Counted from the stretch's first letter, positions 38,761-51,100 are shown. The stretch is 64,000 nt of DNA from Taeniopygia guttata (GCF_048771995.1 NC_133024.1:58982501-59046500), one strand, 5' to 3'. Numbers and translations are program-made. Notes: a model not told the origin generated them from the letters alone.

Positions 38761-39010
38761 GCGGTGAGAAGGGCGGGGAGCGCACAGCCGTCACGGCGTC
38801 CCGAGGACAGCGGCCCCGCCGGGGAGGTGCCGGGCGCGGCCCCCGGGGCGGGCGCTGGGGCCGCACGGTGCGGGGTGAAGCCCCGCCGCAGCCGGGGGGA
38901 GCGCAGCCCGCTCCGCCGGAGGGGCGGTGAAGCGGCGGTGGGGAGCGGGCCCCGCGGAGCCGCGGGGGCCGGGGGGGGTACGAGCTGCAGGCACTCTGAG
39001 CTGAGCATCC

Positions 39011-41340
39011 TGCCGCAAGTTTTCCCCGAGGCCTCTCCCACCTCAAACGCTCCTTGTGCTACGCACAGCAGCCTGTGCAGCTTGATGAGCTGCACCCCAT
39101 CCGACGGGATCGGTGCTTTCTTTGGGAATCTTCCCGTGAGGAGTAGTTGCATGTCTCATCTACGAGGCTTCCAGCTACCCTTTAGCTGTCGCTTTGAACC
39201 AGCACCTTTTAGGGAACACCCTTAGCTAGAGGGTCTGGGGGTTTTTTTGCTTATTCATCTCCCGTGCAGGAGACAGCCAAGTGTGGCAAGAGCACATAAA
39301 CGCACCTTTTCATCCGGGAAGCCTCGGGACAGGCGGCCGAGGACTGCCCTTCCCAGGACAAGGCATTGGGCCCAAGGGTGCTAGCAGCAAAAAGTGCTTC
39401 TCCAGAGCCCAACGCTGCTCCCAGAGAGACTTCTGAACACTTAGTCCGAGCAGAGAGTTGAGGAAGGCTTTTGCAGCTGCACCTCTGCTCCCAAGGACAG
39501 CGCTGGCTAATCTGAACTCTTCCTGCTATTTGAAAGGGAAAAACCTGCTTCTTTCCTGGCCTGAATTACCATGCAGGTCTGCTGTAAGCCGTCCTTTCCT
39601 CGGTAGAGATGGTTTTGATGTAGGGGTGGAGAAAGCCTTTGAATGCTCATTTACAATGTGTTTCCGCACAATTCTAGTTGGCGATTAGTTGGCAAGTGAA
39701 AAGTGGCTGTGGCAGAAAGGTGGAAACTACCATGAGGTATTAAATATTGCACACAGCAGCTATGATTTCTAGTGTAGGAAGAAATTCTGATATTTCTCCT
39801 GCCTATTATTTTCTACAGTACTTCTTTCACCAAAGCAGTATGACATTACATCCACAGGTGTTGGGCTAATTATGTATGCTTACCAGCCCATCAGTTTAGG
39901 TCTACCAGTGAGCACACTTATGCAACAGAAGCAATTTCCACACCACTGGGCTCATCTGATTTAAAAAATACTGGCTTGTGTTGCCTCTGTGTGTAGCTTT
40001 TTTCCCTTGGCTGGCAGGGTTAGTGTCACAGCTCTAGTTTGAGAAGTGACAACAAATAATACTGACACATATTATACCAAGCAACACAAGGACACACATG
40101 GAGGACAAAATAAGGAAATTATTGCACTGATTTAGGTAAGGAGCAGGAGCACCTCTTGATCCAGCTGTGCAGATGTGTGTTATTTATTTCCTGACTGGAA
40201 ATAAAGCAAAGTAAGAAACTTTGCTTTTTCGTGGTCGCTAGCTGAATAAAGAAAAAGTTGCTGGAAGAATTTCTGTTAAATGTAGCCCTGATGACAGTAA
40301 GATATAAATATAGCTTGGGAATCCTTTTCTAAGTTATTTACAGTAAAAGACATCTTTTCAGTCTTTTAAAGCCCGGGCCCTAAGCCTGTTCACCCCTAAG
40401 CAAGCACCTTTTGAAAAGCACACAGAAATCCCATGGGGAAATTCATGCACAAGTTGTATTTCACCTGTGGTGTAAACTAGCTTGCAAAATCAAGGACTAG
40501 TGAAAAAACCTACACAAACTTCAGGGCCTGAATATATTTCTGAATTATATTTCCTTTAGCTGTGTTAAATTTGCTTCTTCATTTCTTTCTCCTAACACTG
40601 AATGCAATTATACTTAGAAACACTCACAGATAACAACAACAAAAAACTGGTTTAACCTCTTGTCAGTTGCATAAGACTTGGCTGATATAAAACAGAGGTC
40701 AAAGAAAATATTTCTGCCAGTATTGGTCTTGTTTAGTATAATTGAATGAAGCATGAACACACTTATTAAGATTATTTCATTATTGCAGTTTAGGGTTGTC
40801 CCCTCCTTCTCTGCCACAGAACCTCCTGGACAAGTCCAAGCACACAAAAATGGATGCACAAATCTGCAGAAGAAGGTACTACTGTCTTTACTGTATTTCA
40901 CTAACATGTTCAGCATTTATTTTTTATTTGCAGGTTGGTACAGAGATGAGTTCCAATCAAGACTTCACTTCGTTATGTTCTGAATAGCTCTTGGGAAGTT
41001 GCTGGCTTGACCCTGGAGACTTTACAATCTAATTTTTTAATAACTGAAGGATTTTTTTTTTTCCATTTAAAAAAGGACTCATTTTAGCTGTCGCATAAGC
41101 ATGCATTATATCCCAAGACTTCAATCGGAGCTGCAGAGACATATCTGAGAGCACAATTAGACCCTCTGGACCTTTTAAAGCTTCAAAAATAGTCATGTGT
41201 AATTCCTTCTTCTGTGGATCCTGCAAGCTTTAAGAGAATTTTTGAAAGCTGTAAATTCCTATTTATCCACTAAGAGGCTCACGGGCAATCTTCCCCTAAT
41301 GGAAATAGAACTGTAAAGCTGAAACATTAATATACACAAT
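39011..41340. other. Spacer upstream of the inferred ENOX1 promoter, no gene seen
   Basis: The first few hundred bases remain moderately GC-rich (to about 39700), then composition returns to AT-rich. The segment 41085-41230 has an unusually even, non-repetitive composition and might be conserved, but no gene is visible. Confidence 0.5.
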
Positions 41341-41720
41341 ATGATACATTAGGCAGGGAGACTTGTCGGAGCCAGAGCCAACAAGAGGGCGCAGCGGCTG
41401 TGCTGCAATGAAGCCACAGCCAAGCAGCTTCACTCCACTTTCTTTGCTTTCTGAATGTGGGGTTCACTACATGACTTAATATCATTAGTAGTGCGCAGTA
41501 AACCATCTGACCTTTGAATCCCTCATCTGCATTGGCTGATGCTGGCAAATCAGAGGGCACAGTTTGGTCTAAATACAAGACAGCTATTCTTCAATAACTA
41601 CGCTGTTAATATGCAAATCTCAGCCCTCTGCCAACTGTAATCTCCCGCCTCTGATTGGCTTCAGTGATGAAAAAGATCCAGGTTATTTGTTAGCAGGGAA
41701 AATATACTCTCCAGGTTCCC
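41341..41720. promoter_or_regulatory. Candidate regulatory element with CCAAT, octamer and CTCF-like motifs
   Basis: A cluster of motifs lies in about 350 bases, 2.5 kb upstream of the inferred ENOX1 promoter. It contains a CTCF-like CCAACAAGAGGGCGC (41378-41392, imperfect) and inverted CCAAT boxes ATTGGC at 41531 and 41654. It also holds an exact octamer ATGCAAAT (41611-41618) and an E2F-like CTCCCGCC just before the second CCAAT. This is richer than the surrounding spacer. Function is inferred from motifs only. Confidence 0.4.
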
Positions 41721-44700
41721 CCTTAAGATGAAGCATTATAAAGCCTTGAGAACATGCAGGCTAGTGACAAACAACAACAAAGACAAAGAGGAGCCAAGAA
41801 AATGGGATTAGAAACACAGTAAAAGAGAAAACTGCATTTAAAAATTTTCCTGATTCCTCTTCTTCCTAGCTTTCCCTCGGGAGTTTTGCCAGTGACTGCA
41901 GATGGGCCATTTTTGTTAATTTTTTTTTCAACCCTTGTTTTCTGCATATGATGTTGTACTCAAGTTCACAGCAGAGTATTTGAATTTGTTCTGAGAACAT
42001 GATTCCTGTGTTGGAAGGCATGCATGTGTCTTGTCTTCCTGAGTCAGCTTTGTTGGCTGGCAAACAGAATACTAGGAGGCAATGTATCAACATGTATTGA
42101 TAAATATCTTGATATCAAAAATGGAAGGCAGCTATTGAGCAACAAGCTGTCCATGGTTGAACACTTCAAAGGCCATTGCAAAAACCAGCCACCAATATCC
42201 ACACCAATATTGGTTTATTCTTCACAGGAGACCAGACTTACCTAACCTCTGAGTTTAGCAGAATGTTTTCTGTAAGACATGAGCTAATGGGAATGCTCAT
42301 GCCAACTAAACTGTTGAGACAAACAGTTCATTTTCTATCAGTGTCTGATACAGCATACAAGAGTAAGATGTGTTCTCCATTACATGGTATAAAAATTAAA
42401 TAATTCTACCAACTCTGGAAGTGTTAAATTCTGAGGAACCTTTGCAGAGCTGGGTTGGGTTTAGGAGTCTCCAAAGCAGGTGTGCAGCCACTCTGCTCCT
42501 CCATTTTTTGCTATATTTTGTGAATTGTCCTTTATTCTTGCAAGTCACCTTTCCTGAAACATAACACAGTGCATTGTATTCACTCCTGCACAGATGCAGC
42601 CAGCTCTCCTGCTTCCTGCTTTGTGGTTGGAGATGAGATCAAGTTGGTAATTTCTTAGATCAATGTGTCTGGGCTGAAATTGTGTTCCCTGTAAAGGCAG
42701 TATTAATTTTGTAATCTATTTTGTCACAACTATGATTTTGCTTCTCGGGGCTGGCAGTACTGTGTTTTTGTTTAAAATTTATTTTAATTTCCCAATAAGA
42801 TGAAGAAGGCCGGGTGCTGTTAGTGTTCAGTGAGTGACTCTTCTTTCCTCAGGCTTTTCACCAAGGAGCTAGGTAATTCTTCTGTGGGTGGACAATCCCT
42901 CTGACTAAAAAAGAAGCAGGGTTCTGAGAAGTACGGTAATCTTGTCTGTTTCCCACAAAGCAGGAAAGGCAGCTCCTTGTACAAATTACTGACAAAAAAG
43001 TGAAGCACACGCACCTGTGGGGAACCTGAGAGAGAGTCTGATAGGGTTACCTTACTGCAAGTCCTTGAATACCTGGGAAGGATGGAGGGCTGAGTCAGAA
43101 AGGGCTTCACACAGGGCTTTTGATTAACTTGCCACAAAGAGAGATGCTGTAAAAAATATAGAGCTATGCCACAAAGCCACTTTCCTTTTCTGTTTCACGC
43201 ATTTCAGATACAAACATAATGGGAATAGCAGAGAGAAATGCAGGCAGATATCTGAAAGGTTAGAAGGAAAAGATTTTGACAAGAAATACGTAGGCTTCCC
43301 ACAGCAAAGGTCAAATAGTGACCTCCATGCAAATTAATGCCACTTCAGCTATTATAAAGGAACTTCAGTATTTCGGTTTCAGAAAAAGTCTGAAAAATGC
43401 ATTATGCTATCCATTTATTCTGTCAGGGATTTTTCCTCTGTGATATGACTATCTCTTTCAAATATATATAAGGATTCTCATTCAATTAATAATAATAAAG
43501 GTAGGAAATAATTAACTCTTAAATGTGTTCTCCCTGGTCTTGCTTTAGGGAAGAAGGGGAGGAAAAAACCTCTACATGCTTCAGCAGGCAGAGTTACAAG
43601 CACGTCCAACCAGATAATTGACACAGCCGTTGAGCCAGCACAGTGTTAACTCTATTTTAAGCTTCCTCAAATCATCTAGCTTTAGAAACCATGTAACTTA
43701 ATTGGATTGCTACAGACCTGACAGCTCCCCGTGTGCCGTATGCTAACGGATTGCATTGCCGCCCTACGATCGGGTACATGAGCTAATGCTGCCAGTCCTG
43801 GGAACTGCCACGGTCCTGAAGCTTGGTTTGCATCTTCCAGTCACTATTAGGAAATGAAAACAACTGTATTCCTCTCCTAAGTGTGAAAAATTAAATCTAG
43901 GAGAATTCAAAACCACCACATATGGGAAGCAGGATATTTGGGCCAAAGCTCACATCATTGGTCACGTTGATGATTTTCCACCCTGTGGCCAGTTCCACTG
44001 AACTCCAGTTAACTCAAGGAGGCTTCTCAGAATAATCACTCTGACTTAGATAAGGAAAAGTCTGCTGAACAAGGTCTTTATAATCCCACAGGAAAAAAAT
44101 ATGAAGACGGTTCACAAGGCAGCACTACATGAGCTCAGTAAACTCAGGTAGAGAGACAGTGTGGATAATACAAGCTAAATAGCAGACTGACAAATACAAA
44201 ATGCGGTTTCCATTTCCTAGCTAATGAAACAAAAACTATGAATATTTGTAAACCATAGATGTCCCCAAGACACAAGTCACAGGTAGGTGCCAAATCATCA
44301 TAAAAACTCTGCGAATTAAGATACTTCTCTGCTTTTTGAGTCAGAACACACCTCCCTGGCTTCAGAGTTTTTTCAAAAGAGAAGATTGGTATTTTGACCT
44401 TTATTCTATCTCTTCCCTGCTGATCTCATGAATGTATACTATACTTTATCACTGTTCTACTTATTTTGTACTTTTTATTTAGAAATCACTCCTAGCAGAC
44501 ATAACCCTTGTTCTTTATTCTTACACAGATATTACTGCCCCATCAGGGAGAAGGGGGTGTAGTCAAAGCACAGACTTATTCAATTTTTCTCATGTTAATG
44601 TCAATAAATACTGTGTTAAGTAGGCGCTGATTATTTAGTGGACAAATATCTGTTTTTTCTACAACAGCATGGTAATTTGCAAAACAGACAAAAGTAAACA

Positions 44701-45403
44701 TTCTTCAAGATTCAATTTCAGTAGGCTAGTCTTGATTTTTGTTCTTGGGGGATGGGGGAGGAAGGTTTGTTGTTGTTTCATTTTTTCTTAAACAGTTCAT
44801 TGTGACATCTTTGCAGAAAATGATGTATAAAGTTACTATGTCCAGACACTCTTCTCTGAGGGCACTATCACTATTTTTTCCTCAACTGTCCCTCTTCTTT
44901 TTGCCTTAGGTGATAAGTAGTCCTTGTGCCAGCCCATCACATAGGCTGTTAAAGGATTATTTTCCCAAACTAGACCATTCTTCAAGTCAAAGACTCAGCC
45001 TGACCTACCAGCCTGCAAAGATCTCCCTAAGTGAGACTATAAAATCCTTCCACTGTTCTTTGTCATAACCACATCACTATTCAAAGTTTCTACAAGCCAT
45101 TAACTTGTACAGTTCATCCACATTTTCCATGCACACTTGATCAAATAATCCTTAATTCAAGCAACTGTCACCCCAACATTGCACTTTGATGTTGTAAATA
45201 GTTTAGATTTTTACTAGGAGGAGAGATTCTGATTTTTTTTTCCTTAGTTTAGCCATCACTATAATACAGCCACAGGTACGGTGGCTCTTCAGCAATACTC
45301 AGCAGTGCTATGTAATGTGATGATCAGGAATGGAAAATAAAGATTAATATATTCAGCTGTATTGGCAACTGAAATTTCCACAGGCAGAATATAATTACCT
45401 AAG

Positions 45404-45418
45404 CTGGCATTCTGCCAG
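45404..45418. promoter_or_regulatory. NFI-like palindrome
   Basis: CTGGCATTCTGCCAG is a perfect palindrome around a 3-base centre. TGGC and GCCA halves are spaced by 5 bases, as in nuclear factor I full sites. Confidence 0.45.
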
Positions 45419-46046
45419 GACACTGGGGTTAACATTATTACTCCTGCAATACGCCTATTTATGAGTAATATGGAAGAAAAGTAGCAACAGGATTTTTTAA
45501 TTGAACCAGTGTGAAGTCAACTATAGTAGGTTGCAGTCCAATTAAAATTGACAACCCAGTGAAGTGGATACACATAACACAGAGATAAATATAGAAAACC
45601 CAAGTTGTTCTCTTTTTCTTTGTTTTCTCCTCTTGGTGTGTAGGGACTTTTTTCGTGCTGGATATTTAATTTCATTTTCAAAATCTTTTGAAGCCAGGAA
45701 ACTCTCGTTGACTGGAAACACTTACTAGCTTTTTGCAGCCAGTTTTCATAACTTAAAATAAAGATGGAAAAATATATCCTTTTAAATGTTTCAGCATTGC
45801 ATTTCTTTCCTTTTCTACAGCACACAGTATTAAAATTACATTGGCTCTGCAGCAGGAGATTAGAAAGAGCAACAGCTTTTAACCTTTAATAGTAAATGAT
45901 GCTGAAGTCACTTAATCTGTCTTTGAAGCACACAAAGTGCATGCACTATCAATTGAAAACTTGGAGCTAACCTTCAAGCAAGCAGTCTGATCTCCCACCA
46001 AAAATGTTGCAGAGGCTAACTCCTGAAAGGCAAAACTACTTCCTTT

Positions 46047-46075
46047 TCTCTCTCTCTCTTTTTTTTTTTTTTTTT
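46047..46075. repeat. CT repeat followed by poly-T
   Basis: Six CT units run into 17 T, forming a long polypyrimidine tract. Confidence 0.9.
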
Positions 46076-46741
46076 CTTTTGGAAAAAAAGAAATGCTTGA
46101 AATGGCATAAAATATATTTTACTGTTTACTTCTGGTTCTGTATTTTTTACTCACATGAGTATGTCTTTCTCAGACACACAGAACCATGCAAGCAGCCACC
46201 GAGGTCAGTGGGACTCCTGGGGAATTACTATTCCCTGTCTGGCAGAGGTGTTGCAAGGCACAGTTCATTAGTGTTCTGAAGCACTCTGAGAGCCCTAGAT
46301 AACAGCTGCTATATGTTGTAATAAAATACAGCTATTCATTATTACAGAAGAGCTAAACCATGTTTGTAATTAACCATTGCTCGATTCTTTTCTGAAGTTA
46401 TTGGGTTTGGAGATACGCCTCAAAGTTAATGTTATTTAATATAATTATGAAACTAAAGCAGCAATAGGGTGTGTTTTAAGAGCAAAACAGAAGAAAGCTC
46501 CCCTGGGCTGTATCCTATTGACCTCTAGTTCCATTATTGTTTCTAAAATATTTTTCCATTTAAGGCATTGTCACAGAGTCCTTCCCAGGAAGCTCTGGGA
46601 AAGGATATAAAGTGAGGTCTCTACTAAGCTTGTAAGTAACATTTCTGAAAATGGAGGGTTGATTTATGTTTTACTGACAGCCAGGTTTAAGGGGGGAAAA
46701 CCCTCCAAGCCTTGGTTGTGAATCTTCTATAATATAATAAA

Positions 46742-46757
46742 TGGTGCCATCTACTGG
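46742..46757 (-). promoter_or_regulatory. Full-consensus CTCF motif
   Basis: The minus strand reads CCAGTAGATGGCACCA, which fits the CTCF core CCASYAGRKGGCRSYR at every position. It lies in the ENOX1-CCDC122 spacer, where an insulator would be plausible. The motif match is direct, and binding is inferred. Confidence 0.6.
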
Positions 46758-47979
46758 CTCTCTTTTGCTTTTGATCAATGTCACAGTTTGATTGTGCAGT
46801 ATAGCTACTGCAAGTAGCGTTAAAACACCAAAGAAATCAAGCCAACCTGACAGTAGCTACCATTCTTCTTGGATCTTGGAATGATTTACAGGAGTTTCCA
46901 TAAAGCAAACAAGCCTAAAATGAAATAAGAGGAGTAGGAGAAAGAAAAATTGCAAGATGGAAGCAAGGGAGAAAAGGCAGGATTCCAGCAGACACATGAA
47001 ACTGGATTAAGGGTCGATACTGAAGATGGATACAGCTAAACTGAACCAGATGCAGCCATCCCAGAGTACAAATCAGGGATGAGGCTCCTCAGAGAGAAGA
47101 AGAGTGCTTCTCCAATCCCTCTCAATTAATTTTCCATTAGAAAAAGAACAGCCAATCATAATGGGGTTTTTCCCTTCCACCCACTCCACTTCCTACTATA
47201 AACAAAGTAGAAAATGTAAACAGCCCTGACAGAAGAAGTATACAGACAAAGATGTTATGGGTCAATTTCTTTCTTACAGTTCAATATTTTTCTTGATTGA
47301 CACCAGGAGAAAGATTTTACTCTCTGGCTTATGCCTCAGAAAATCACATGAACTGCGACATGGTAGGTACACTAAGCAGTCTTGGCATCTTCTCTGGGGT
47401 CCAACTGGACTCACTGTATAAAGGAACTGCCAGAGATATTATTTTCATTGTTGCTTTTAATGTATCTGGATAATTTGCTTGAAAAAGCAAAATTGGCTGT
47501 AGAGCTATTTTAGTCTGATTTCCTAAGAAGAAGAGACTAGTGCAATCACAGTATCTGGCAAAGGGGTAACAGTTGCAAAATATACAATTATGTCAATCGC
47601 CTCACAAAAAAGCAGAGTGGCTGTTAGCAGCCACTTTGGAGGAAAAAGCATGAATGAAAGTTCTTTTTAGATACAGCACAACTCCAACAGATGCAAATCC
47701 ACATGAAGGTGCTCTCCTTCAGTTTGACTCATCATAAAATATGTTTGTCATGATAGTTTTCACCCAGTAAGAAACAGGTAAGCAGGAGAGGATGGGAATG
47801 CAAGTTATCAGGGCTTTTATTGCTACAAATGGAACCCACGTCAGAGCAAGTTACAGCTTCTTGGGCTTCAGCTTTATCTCCTGCCAATGAAGATCATGTT
47901 TACCTGTGCCTCATGGAATGATTTTAGATCCTAAAAATGTAAAAAGTTGGAAACCATCTCTTGACACAGACGTACATTT

Positions 47980-48132
47980 TACAGACTATTCTGAGTTGGA
48001 ACAGAATGGACCAACAATAGACCCACATGGACAAACTCAAGTCCAGCTCCTAAGTGAATGGCCCATATGGGGATCAAATCCCATTCTTGGCACTATAGAA
48101 CTGTACTCTAACTGCCTGAGAATCAGAAGGGC
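47980..48132 (-). mobile_element. tRNA-Ile-derived SINE with CR1-like tail (TguSINE1-like)
   Basis: Read on the minus strand, 48132-48061 resembles tRNA-Ile: CTCAGGCAGTTAGAGTAC (D-arm), then CTATAGTGCCAAGAATGGG and GATTTGATCCCCATATGGGC (T-arm and acceptor, with a decayed B box). It is followed immediately by GGAGCTGGACTTGAG, a GTCCATGTGGGTC block and TTCCAACTCAGAATAGTCTG, the layout of a CR1 3' tail. A tRNA head fused to a CR1 tail is the architecture of TguSINE1, described from zebra finch and mobilised by CR1. The copy is diverged and has no intact anticodon arm or cloverleaf, so it is not a working tRNA gene. Confidence 0.85.
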
Positions 48133-51100
48133 AAAGATACTCAGACAACTCTCACTGCAGAGTCCCATCTCCACTCCTGGACGCCAAGGTAGGATTTTGA
48201 TATAGTCCTCAGGAGCAGGAGTTTTGACAACAGACACATACAGGAATTTCAGGCAATGCAACTCCATTTTGGAGTTGTGCTGGAAAGGACTGGGAACACC
48301 GGAGTTGCTGTGCAAGCTCTCAGACAGCCCTTAAGATGAGAGGCTTCTGAAAAGTAAAATCAAAAAACACAGGTTAAGAACCCTATTGCCACATGTAATC
48401 ATGACTTAGTAGCAGACAAACCTGCTCTAGAAGACTGTGTTTTCATGTCAATGTGTGCAAATGTTTTCCCAGTTTAGTTTGGCCAGTAGTTAATGCCCCG
48501 CATCATAAATCCAAAGTTCTAAGAATTTGATATTCTGCTAGATACAGGATAAGGCTTTCATTAGTCTCCCTGTCCATTTTTCATCAGGGTCAGATTACTG
48601 TAAGATTTTAACCTAATGAAGAGGATATTCAGCACGTTGGTTCCTTCCACCACACAGGGCAGTTTCTGTCCCAGTACGGATGTGCAAGGGTAGAAGCTCT
48701 CTTTTTGCCACCAACTCCAACCCGCTGTCTTAAATGGCCCCTGGCTAGTCTGTGGTGACCTCTTAAGAGAAAAGGGCTAGCCCCTGTAAGAGAGGTGCTG
48801 GTAATACTTCCATTCTCCAGCTCCTGTAAGAATTTCTTTGGACAACATGTGGCATTGAAGAAATTGGCCGATTGCTGCTGTGCGTAAAGGCCACAGCTTC
48901 CAGCTCAATTGCTGGCTCCCAAAAGAGGCTGGGAACAAGCAGCAGATGGGAACATTGCTAATTGGTCTGTTTTGATGCTGGGCCATCAGCTGACATCACT
49001 TCACACTTCTCCCTCAGCAGTGACTTGCCGTGTCAAAGAGCTATAGATAAGGGAATGATAACAAAAGAAGTGGAAACAGCAATCGCTTCAGTGCAGACAA
49101 TTCCTTTTCCTCGACTGTGCTGACCAAATTTGCTGCAGAATGTTGTGAGGCAGCTGGGACTCGGCAGACACCTTACAGACCACAGGATGGGATTTGTATT
49201 TCTTACAGTGTCAAGTGACAATGATTTTACATGAATGTTGTCATTTCTAATGCATCTTTGCTGATTTCTAAAAATGCCTGGTGATAGTTATAAATGAAAG
49301 AAAGCAGAATGTGCAAAATAACACACTGGGTGAAAACTACAGTGGCTCATAAACACGGGATTAGAGCTCAGTAAAGGCTGTGAGTGCAACAGAAGTTTTG
49401 TTGCAAAAGCAGGATTTGCAGCGAGGAGCAGGAATAAAAGACTGTAGTTAAAACTGGAAGAGAATTCAGGAGCATGCTGGAAACAGTGGAAAAGTTTGAG
49501 ACCCATTACCTCAAACGGTTCCAGTTTAAAAAATGGCAGCAGATTACAGTCTTTATACTAGGTAAGACTTCAGCTTTCACATTTTCTTTTTCTCCAGAGA
49601 TTACTGACTACAAATCTTAATTTTGAAGTAACAATTGTGGATTTGTCTTCTGTAATGTCTCTGCTATATTTTGCAGGCTCTGGGACAGTAAATGACCATG
49701 ATTATACTGCTTTAGGTGAGGTACAATATCAGAGATTCTGTCTGCATTTCACTTTTGAGCAAAGTTGCTAAGTTTTCTGTGGTTTTTAAGACTTTTTTCT
49801 TTTTTCATTAAAATGAAAAAAAAATTACTCATTACAGATCAGCCAATTAACATGCAGTAAAACAAGCAAAATGTTTATTGAATGGAAGAAATATAATGCC
49901 ACAGGTGCTTAAAAAGGAATTTTACTCTCCATGTGGATCTGTTTAATTATCTCACATGGAAAAAAATCAACCTCTGGAAGGCCAAGTTCTATACTTTCAT
50001 TTTTGATGGAGCTGTGTATTTCTAAATATAGGAGATTGTCATGATAAATGATGGCAGAACCATCTGTGGAGTACCTCCACAGAAAAGGTAATTTGAAATT
50101 CAAAAGCCACTGTTTGCCTTGACTTTTCTGAATGTCACCACCTCTGTCCCAAACACAGGAAGAAAGGATTTGCTGTTGCATCTCCATGCCACCAACAGCC
50201 TCTAGTGAAGGACACCTCTGCAGGGCAATTCTGCTTTCTTATAGCAATAATTTCACCAAGACACTTACTTGGGGAGAGGGTGAATCCTTCACTCCTGATT
50301 TCCTGCCTTGCTGCACATCCCACTATGGAAAGTCTCTTTGCTGTGTGGGCGAGGGGGCAGATCAGCTGACACAACATCAAGTGCAGGCTGTGGAGGGAGA
50401 TGAATTACTTGGAATCCCAGCACTAAAGAACTACACTGGTGGATCTGCTAAGGAGCATCGTCCTCAGCTGGAGTTTAGTAGGTACATCTGCACAAGTGAG
50501 AGGTTTAATGGCTATGAAACAGACCATTCACTTTCATGACTGCTAAATCCCCACTGAAGGAGTACTCCCACTTGGCTATCGATTCAAAGTAACCCCCAGG
50601 TTAAACAAACTTGTCCCCAGATACGCCCCAAAGACAACTGCGGTAAAGGAATGAGGAGGTAATAAAGTGGGATGTATTTCACACTAGTAATTTGGTCTCA
50701 GTGGCCAAAGTTTCCCTTTTGTTATCACTCACAAGTATGCCTCATTTTCCATTCAGAAGAGAAAAGTAACTCAAGCAATGTATTTCTAATCAAACATTTA
50801 ATCAGAATTCTCAGCTTTTCTATTGCACATATTTAAACTTCTATTTTTAGTATACTAGCACATGTTTTCTATTAGCAGATCTTTTCTTTCTCATTAATAC
50901 TTGACCTTCTATATATCATTAATTTAAAATGTTAGCATAACAATATGTCAGTTCTTCTTCTGTTTCATTGCTTCTAAAAACAACGTTGCATTGCTGTTTC
51001 TCTGATCAGCCACTCTTTTGTGACAGATTTTGTATTGTTTGTTTCCCAATGTACATTATTTTCCACATACAAGTATCAAAAGCAAATAAAACTATACTAA

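Larger units (their letters stand above)
38386..39000 (-). other. ENOX1: Putative ENOX1 non-coding first exon (boundaries approximate)
   Basis: On the minus strand the sequence GCGGTAGGTAGGTACGG (38392 down to 38376) offers three overlapping splice donors. The best is TAG before GTAGGT, which would put the exon end near 38386. Everything upstream to about 39000 is CpG-island sequence that could hold the transcription start and 5' UTR. No convincing coding start is visible, which fits what is known of ENOX1, whose initiation codon lies in a later exon behind large 5' introns. The start site and exon length cannot be fixed from sequence alone. Confidence 0.4.
37620..39010 (-). promoter_or_regulatory. 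ENOX1: CpG island, inferred ENOX1 promoter
   Basis: This 1.4-kb GC-rich, CpG-dense block is the only one in an otherwise AT-rich window. It has several GC boxes (GGGGCGG-type cores near 38351, 38758, 38847 and 38928), GCC and GGA triplet runs and no obvious TATA box, which is typical of a TATA-less vertebrate promoter. The long reading frames across it (for example 38150-39046 minus and 38683-39225 plus) are low-complexity products of base composition. The assignment to ENOX1 is inferred from synteny: ENOX1 lies next to CCDC122 in human, on the same strand, with its 5' end facing the CCDC122 3' end. The minus-strand donor cluster at 38380-38390 fits leftward transcription. A divergent plus-strand transcript is also possible. 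Confidence is high that this is a promoter island and moderate that it belongs to ENOX1. Confidence 0.75.
41721..47979. other. Intergenic spacer, no gene seen
   Basis: Unique AT-rich sequence. Notable points are a CpG-retaining stretch at 43690-43790, an NFI palindrome (45404-45418), a CT/poly-T tract (46047-46075) and a CTCF motif (46742-46757). Open frames such as 42820-43137 and 45517-45825 (both minus) show no known family. Confidence 0.5.

Noticed and set aside
38150..39225. Several long overlapping frames on both strands, up to 298 codons.
   Set aside because: They are G/C-driven, rich in P, A, R and G on both strands at once, and lie in the CpG island. They show no domain and no consistent codon pattern.
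48061..48132. Possible tRNA-Ile gene.
   Set aside because: The anticodon arm and cloverleaf are not intact, and a CR1-like tail follows directly. It is a SINE head, not a tRNA gene.
50132..50539. 135-codon plus-strand frame.
   Set aside because: No domain or exon boundaries recognised. A long minus-strand frame overlaps it, which suggests chance.
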